Shown here one piece after another: positions 57,870 through 64,000 of a stretch of 64,000 nt of DNA; the stretch's first letter is position 1, and the number at the start of each line of letters is the position of its first letter. The stretch is from Yamagishiella unicocca (taxonomy: Eukaryota > Chlorophyta > Chlorophyceae > Chlamydomonadales > Volvocaceae), in contig BDSL01000025.1 in assembly GCA_003116995.1 (NCBI GenBank), positions 310,001 to 374,000 on the forward strand. The letters are read 5' to 3'. Position numbers and translations under genes: made by a program. Under the pieces are notes generated by a model. The model saw nothing but the letters and a program-made list of their open reading frames with translations, ran no database searches and was not told the DNA's origin.

Positions 57870-59414
57870 CCCCGCCACACTGTAGCGGGGTCGCCCCTCT
57901 TGTGCCTGTCATCGCCCTAGCGTAGCCATGCAACCTCGTAACGCCACAGCTCCATCCGTGTACCCCCCCGCTCACCATGCACTCACCCACCTACCCGCGC
58001 GACGCACACACGCATCCATACCACCCGTCGACACCCCACCCACTACCCCACCCACACTACACATCACTGTGGCAGCCGTGCCCGGGGCCCCATCATCACT
58101 TGCTTGCCCCGTACCCCGCCCGCTGGATGCCACACTGCGGTGGTGCCGAGCGCGGTTCAGCAGTGTCGTGGGGATCCACCCAGCTGGCCATATCCGGCCG
58201 CCATATCCGGCCGGCCGACTGTCAACTCCCCCTCTTTCGCGGCGCCGCCCCGGATCCTTCGTTGTTTTGACCCCTGTATTTCCGCTTGTTAACTATATCC
58301 ATGCTGCCCTAACACCTCTTGCCGCCACCCCTCACGTATGCCTCGCGATGACGGATGTCGCCACCTGTTATCCGCTCTGTCAAGGTGGGTCCTCCGGCCG
58401 CGTTAGGCATCTCGACCTTGTATGTCTTGTCCGTTCTGTTTTGCCGCTCTGCGCGTGCGTTTGCGACCCTTGCTGCCACCACGGTTTCCCAAACGGCCCG
58501 GCGGCGCGGCTCAAGACACGGGACAGTCAAGACCCGCCGTGGCCCGCCGACGAGGGGCCACGACGGTGACGGCTCGAGAACTGAGGCGGAGGGTCTTGTA
58601 TCCGCCGAAGTGCGGGACAATGAGGCGCAAGATGCGCCAAGCCGCAGCGGCGGCCGCGGAGGCGTCAGGGAAGGCCGTGAGCGGACGCATCAGGCTATTG
58701 CTGCAAGGACGCATCAGGCTAATGCCGCATGTTTGCTTCGCGGCGGTGCCCGCAGGGCGCTTCGTATGATAGTGCACATATCGGGATAACATAGCCTTGA
58801 AGGATGATAGCGATAGCCCATCCGCGTGCGCATCCAGGTAAGCTGCGACAGATGTGACCCACGGGACGTTGCTAAGAACCTTCCGGGAGCTGTAAAGCCA
58901 GCGCGGGCACAGCCGGTTTGATAATGTCTAAATGAATGGTATCCAGTATGCGCGTGAAGAGGTAATCTGAAATCCTTGTAGCATGGGACCTTCTAGCATG
59001 GGCTTATTTGAAACTCGCCAACAGCGACGCCTCTACGTTGTAACTTGTGAGCGAGTTTCTATGTCCAGAACGTAAGTTTGCAGCTGTCTTTCTCACCCTT
59101 TTAGTACTAGGTTTGCTTGACACGGGCGTTGCAGAAGGTTGGTCATCTGTCAGTGCTCGTCCACGGTTGATCCCGGTGTTTTGAGGGCATGGCACATGAA
59201 CAATAACGCATGTGTATAGCTTTTACATGACCATATATTCCGCACGAAGCGTTCCAGCGCAAGGTTAGAGAACCCACCAAAGTTGTGCCTGCAGAGCCTG
59301 CTGAGACCTGACGCTGCTCCCCACGCCAAATTAGTATGGACACACAATTAGCTAGCATGACACCCCCGTATTAAATATGATAAGTTGGCCATCCATGTCT
59401 AGGACCACCTGCTG
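57870..59414. other. Intergenic DNA upstream of the capping enzyme
   Basis: Apart from the inverted repeat arm, I see no supported gene. The frame from 57928 is Pro/Thr-rich and unconvincing. Confidence 0.4.
58550..58670. repeat. Inverted repeat, right arm (partner 57120-57240)
   Basis: Mirror copy of the left arm. Both arms can be read as TVTARELRRR.LY.PKC on the same relative strand, so a duplicated and inverted coding piece is possible. Confidence 0.75.
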
Positions 59415-59422
59415 TATAAATA
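59415..59422 (+). promoter_or_regulatory. Candidate TATA box of the capping enzyme gene
   Basis: TATAAATA lies 90 bp upstream of the inferred start codon at 59512. Confidence 0.35.
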
Positions 59423-59511
59423 TGAAGAATTGCGTTGCTGCCGTCTAGTGGCCCTCGACGGGACAGGCGCCTTGCCTACCCACATGAACTGTATTAGGAC
59501 GCTTTGCGAGG

Positions 59512-62500
59512 ATGTCAAAGCCGGCGGTGGTAAGCAGCAACGTACCGTTAGATGTCGTTCGGCGGGTGTGCACAAAGGTGCTCCCCTCGTGATGCCCGCA
59601 GTCAAGATACGTTCCACAGCTACCGGATGGCTGGGTCAAGTGCCCTCGATTTGGTGACCCTCGCTTCTTTGAGGGGCTCAACATCATCCCGTGCAAGGTC
59701 GGTGGACTGCAACAAATAGCCCCCTGGAAGGAGGCTTCCAGTTCAGTTTAGGTCCTTCAATGTTTGAACCCCACTTGCAGGTACCGCTGAGCCACAAATT
59801 TGACCAGCAGGTGGGCGTTTCTGGGAGATGGACGCTTGTGGATGCCATCAAACAGTTTCGAGGCTACGGCATGGAGGTGAGGCATCGTGACCACTGGGGG
59901 GCTGACGTGGCGGCGGGATACCCGGCAGGGGGGACTCCCTCGGGGGCTGCCATGAGGGTTGGTGGGGCCGTACTTGCACAGGGCTGAAGCTGCCGCGACG
60001 AACGCGTAACAGCTGACACCTCTGCGAGCCCCCACCACTTATGCCGGGCCAATTACGCTGCTCTGGGTTGCGCGGGGTCGATCCCACCCAGGGTAAGGTG
60101 GGGTATGGGGTATGGGGCAGCCAGGCTCTGACCCCCGCCCGCGTCGTGAAGTGGGCGAGTGGCGGCAGGAGTGGAGTGGCACGTCACCGATCACCGGTGT
60201 TGCGAGGAGTGGTGGTGGGGGCGGTGGGGGTGTAGGCAGCGAGGGCGGGGACTGCGCGGGGCCGCATCGCACACATGGGGCTTAAGCGGGCGGGATGGGG
60301 CGGGGTGCGGAGGTTAGGGGAAGCGAAGCAGGATGGGGGGTGGGGCGGGATGGGATGCATCAAGCTTTGGTTGAATGGAAAGCCGTGGGTAGACTTGTCT
60401 ACAGGAAAAAGCCTACGAGGCAGAGTCGTTGGACACACCTTTGTTCAGCGCATGGCGGAGGACTTGGTTCGTATCGCGCATGGCGGAGGACTTGGTTTGT
60501 GATCCCAAAGCCTGTGTACGAGTAGCTGCGGTGGGGAAGGGACCCACGGATTTGGGAGCAGGACCCAGGGTAGGCATCCCGCGTGAAGGTGAGGGCGGAG
60601 AGGCCGGCGGGCGCCGGGTGGGGTTGCCGCGGGTGGGCGGGTGACTTATCTCGGTCCGCACGCACAGGGGCAATCCTGCCGCCGTCCCGCGTGGGCGAGT
60701 TGCACGGAGCGAGTGCCTGCGCCCCAGGGAGCCGTGCAGGGAGCGAGGAGTGAGCGGGATGAGCGGCTGCTGGCTCCCAGCACAGCAAAGGACCCGCGGC
60801 CACGCGGCCATCTGGGTCGGACGTCGGGCGCCGTGGCGCTCTGCGGCAGTGCTGTCTGCGCCGCGGCGGTGTGGGTAGTGAGGGTGGTGAGGGCGCTCTG
60901 GTCATCGCGCCTGTTGGCCTCCGTCAGTTGGCCTCCGTCAGTTGGCATCCGTCAGTTGGCATCCGTCAGTTGGTCAACGGCTGCGCCAGCTCCTCCCAAC
61001 CGCCAACCGCCGCCGGGCCGCCCAGCCGGCTGCTGCTCATTCACTCACCCAGCCACTCACTGACGCTAACGTGCTCGGGCTCGCTGTTGCCTGCTAGGTC
61101 GCCACCGTCATCGACCTGACGAAGAGCCGCAACTACTACGACTTTGGGAGGGAGATGGACGAGCTGGGGCACCCGCCCATAAACTACGTCAAGGTGTGGC
61201 AGGGCGCCCCCGGGGCCCGGGGGAGGGGTCGGGCATGAGGGCGGCGGGAGGAAGCGCTTGGGGGCCCGGCGGCAGCGGGCAGGGCAGCGGTCGAGGTGGG
61301 CGTCATCTCCAAAAGAGGATGAGGCTTTGGGGGGGAGTGGTGAGCGGATGGAGGGCGGGAGCCGGGGGTCAGGGATACATGCGTCAGGCGGCTGGTCTTT
61401 GCGCAAGGAGATGATGGTGGCGAGGAAGGGGCTTGGAGGGCTCCGGAGCCCCGACCTGGCAGCAGCACAGCGCGCTGCGTCCAGTTGCGCACACATGGCG
61501 CCAGCCACCCCGGATGGCCCCGACCCCTGGCTCCGAAACCCTCTCGTCACCCCCCTCGACAACCGTCCCTCCCGCCGGTCGCACCTGCCTGGTGTGGTCG
61601 CGGCGCAGGTCGCTTGTCGCGGCCGCGGCGAGGCCCCGCAGCCGTCCGAGGTGAACGAGGCGGTGTGGCACATCTACGCGCACCACATGGACCCAGTGGC
61701 GCAGAACAAGTACATACTGCTGCACTGCACGCACGGCTTCAACCGGACGGGTGAGGCCCAGCAGCGGGATCGGGCGGCCCACCGAGTGCTTTCCTGGGGG
61801 ACGGGACGGGGAGCACCGCTAAGCCTCAGGGCGGGCGCGCCTGCGGTCGGCGTCTCGGGGATGTCGTGGGCTCTCATGCTGATCAGGCCACCACGGAGCA
61901 GCGGGCCCGTCGGCGCCGCCCCGCCGCCCAGCACCAAACTACCCGGCCCTCCTCCCTCCCACCCCCAGCATGCGCGCGCGTCCAGGTGTCCGAAGGCTAT
62001 GCACCAGCTACACTTCCTATGTCGAGTACCCGGTCCTTTTCTGTACCTCCCCTCCCCACCGCAACCCCTGCCCTGCCCTGCGCTGCTCCCACAGGCTTCG
62101 TGATCGTGGCCGCCCTGATGCGGCTGCGTGGGGATCGCGGCATGTCGGTGCGGCGCGCGCTGCAGCGCTTCGCAGAGTCGCGCCCCCCCGGCATCTACAA
62201 GGACCACTACATCAACGACCTGGTCAAGTACTACCACGAGGCTAGGTGGGCGGGAGCGCCGTGGGAACATGGGCGGGGCTACATACGCACGAAGCAAAAA
62301 CAAAATTGATTATGCGACCCTTGGTTAAAATGCCCAGTCTTGGCCCTACTTCCGCCCGGCCCCTGACAACACCACCACGTCTGCGGCGCCAGCTATGCTG
62401 CCGTGCGGTGCCACTTCTCGCGGTGCCATGGTGCCGTGGAACGTGTCGTGAAACGTGTCGTACCGTGTCGTACCATGCCAGGGACGCCCGCACCTTGACC

Positions 62501-64000
62501 CCCCGGGTGCCAGCCTGGAAGGGCAACGAGGACGCCGACGACGCGGCGGACGCGGCCAACGAGGACGAGGCAGGAGCCGAGGGCGCGGAGGAGGGCGGCG
62601 TGCCGGGTGGGTGCGGGGGGGCCTGAGGTGTTTTGTACGATACCTGCGGCTCCCCCCCTCTTCTCCACCCCACCGCACTCCCCTTGTACCTCGTGCCTAT
62701 GCCCCTCCCCGGCCACATGATCCACCACCCCTCCTGCCGCAACCCCTCCTGCCGCAACCCCTCCTGCCGGTGGCTCCTCGTTCGGCCGCCGTGCAAGCGA
62801 TGTCAAATCTCGCCAACCAGCTTGGCCCCCTTGGAATTCCTCCGTCGCCGAAACATCTACGTCCATTGCCGCCTGAAACTTGGCCTCCGCATATTCCCGT
62901 GCACCAGCACCATGGGCAACGCACCACGCAGCTCCCCCCCGCTTCCCTTGCACACCAAAACCCTCACCCACCCCACCACCCCAACCCAGTTCTCCAGCAT
63001 GCATCTTGAAACTTCTGTTTTAAACGGTTTTTTCGGACATCCATGGGTTTCCCTCGAACCCCACCACCCCACACCCTCACCCGCATCCACATCATCCACC
63101 CCCACCCCCACCCCACAGGCGCCCCCGCCGCCCCCGTGCTCCACCACGAGGACATCTGGTCCATCGGGGAGCGGGTGTGCGACGAAGAGGCCAACTTCAT
63201 CCGGCGGCAGGTGGGGGGGAGGAAGGAGGGGGGGCGTAGATACCCGGCTACACGACATGGGCAGTGTAGCTGGCGCAAAGTCTCCGGACGCTTGGTTGCG
63301 GGCGCACGCGGGATCACTTGGGAGTGAGGAAGGAGGGGGGAGGGGGCGGGGGAGGGGAGAGGAGCGAAGCGGCAACTCGCAAGTAGGTTCGGGTGCAGGT
63401 TATGGAGCCGGAGGGGTGGTGCCGTAGCAGGGAAATTGAGATAGGCGGCAGGACGGCGTCGTGCCCCAGGCCAGCACGGGGTCACCTTCCGCGCGTTCTG
63501 CTGCTCTCGCTGTCCCGGCGATTTCCCCCGACCCTGATCCCCATCCTGCCTTCCCAGCCCCGTCCTCAGCGACGCCCCGGACATCCCTCCTGTCCCTGCC
63601 GCCGCTGCATCCTCGCCCCTGCCGGCTAGCTTGCTGCATCCCCCGCCCCGTCCTCATCGGGTTCTATGACTTCGACCTGTCGTACCCTCCGTACCGCCCT
63701 GCGCGTGCAGGTGTGCGCGCTGCTGCCCTTCGAGGGCGGCGGGCGGAACATGAACATGAACATGAACATGCGCTTCCCAGGCATGCAGCCCGTCTCGCTG
63801 TCGTTGGACCGGCTCCGAGACCTAGCGCAGCACAGGCGGGTGCCGCGGGCATGGCCGGGGATGGGCGAAGAAACCACGTGCAAACGACGTAGGAGGAAGA
63901 TGCGAAGGGAGCCGGGAGCCGGCTGGCGAGTAGCCGGGAACACGCGTTTGAGTAGGCCCACAGCCGAGGAAGCCAGCGTACACCAAAACAGTTCCTATAC
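59512..64000 (+). CDS. mRNA capping enzyme, 5' part (triphosphatase and start of guanylyltransferase)
   Basis: It should remove the 5' gamma-phosphate from nuclear pre-mRNA and then add GMP. Exons: 59512-59529, 59602-59697, 59781-59876, 61098-61193, 61609-61750, 62095-62245, 62482-62606, 63119-63210, 63711-63839; the gene continues past the window. They join in frame to 315 residues. Exon 1 is only MSKPAV before a GTAAGC donor. Then come GWVKCPRFGDP, NIIPCKVPLSHKFDQQ, VIDLTKSRNYYD and the cysteine-phosphatase loop HCTHGFNRTG (Cys142, Arg148), with ARRPPGIYK-type helix ESRPPGIYKDHYINDLVKYY. An acidic linker leads to FPGMQPVSLS (~294), which opens the guanylyltransferase domain. The KADGT nucleotidyl lysine motif must lie beyond the window. 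This fused animal/plant-type architecture differs from fungal enzymes. An NMNMNMNM run precedes the second domain. Confidence 0.9.
60918..60975. repeat. 15-bp tandem repeat TTGGCATCCGTCAG, four units
   Basis: TTGGCCTCCGTCAG twice, then TTGGCATCCGTCAG twice, in capping-enzyme intron 3 (59877-61097). Confidence 0.85.
61984..62040 (+). repeat. Intronic repeat family B, reference copy
   Basis: GTGTCCGAAGGCTATGCACC, AGCTACACTTCCTATGTCGA and GTACCCGGTCCTTTTC lie near the 3' splice site of capping-enzyme intron 5. Inverted relatives are at 63235-63298 and 49122-49185; a sense relative is at 51147-51228; one is intergenic at 45627-45690. Confidence 0.75.
62982..63064 (+). repeat. Intronic repeat family A, best copy
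   Basis: About 85 bp: CCAACCCAGTTCTCCAGCAT, TAAACGGTTTTTTCGGACAT, GGGTTTCCCTCGAACCCCAC. It sits just upstream of the 3' splice site at 63118 and is matched in reverse complement at 28727-28803 in an IF-2 intron at roughly 85% identity. See findings for the other copies. Confidence 0.8.

Overview
The window looks like nuclear DNA of a green alga, most likely a volvocine/Chlamydomonas-type chlorophyte. The reasons are very GC-rich coding sequence with long Ala, Gln and Gly runs, many short GT-AG introns, TGTAA-type poly(A) signals, and protein families shared with plants and algae (plant-type mitochondrial IF-2, DUF3593 chloroplast protein, protein-tyrosine-phosphatase-type mRNA capping enzyme). 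The assignment rests on these features only; no database was searched.

Left part (1-23 kb) is gene-poor and built from mobile and repeated DNA: a 5'-truncated LINE (3.7-4.24 kb), diverged tandem arrays (5.5-5.8, 6.5-6.8 kb), a nearly full-length L1-like LINE on the minus strand (7.0-13.9 kb) broken by two nonsense codons, a 10-bp deletion and a 440-bp SINE-like insertion, a segment bounded by long inverted repeats (13.9-16.7 kb) that holds exons of a methyltransferase-like gene, a cluster of long hairpins (16.8-18.8 kb), a 167-bp tandem repeat and a Ty3/gypsy RNase H remnant (20.4-21.0 kb).

Right part (23-64 kb) is gene-rich. On the minus strand are a mitochondrial translation initiation factor IF-2 (23.4-35.3 kb, 15 exons), a zeta-crystallin-type quinone oxidoreductase (40.2-43.8 kb, 9 exons) and a DUF3593 chloroplast membrane protein (46.1-48.2 kb, 4 exons). 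On the plus strand are an unrecognised single-span membrane protein (36.4-38.1 kb), an Fpg/Nei-type DNA glycosylase with two SAP domains (48.6-55.4 kb, 10 exons) and the 5' half of an mRNA capping enzyme (59.5 kb to the window end). The DUF3593 and glycosylase genes are divergent across 412 bp. Between the last two genes lie frameshifted retroelement-like reading frames (56.5-58.7 kb).

I joined exons by hand from open frames, splice signals and phase, and all joins given keep frame. The most unusual signal is in the introns: two degenerate repeat families recur in introns of at least four unrelated genes. They lie in sense orientation near 3' splice sites and antisense near 5' splice sites, as expected for introner-like elements with inverted ends. 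Other notable points are a valine in place of the catalytic N-terminal proline in the glycosylase, and a 46-copy 16-bp minisatellite, open in all six frames, inside an IF-2 intron.
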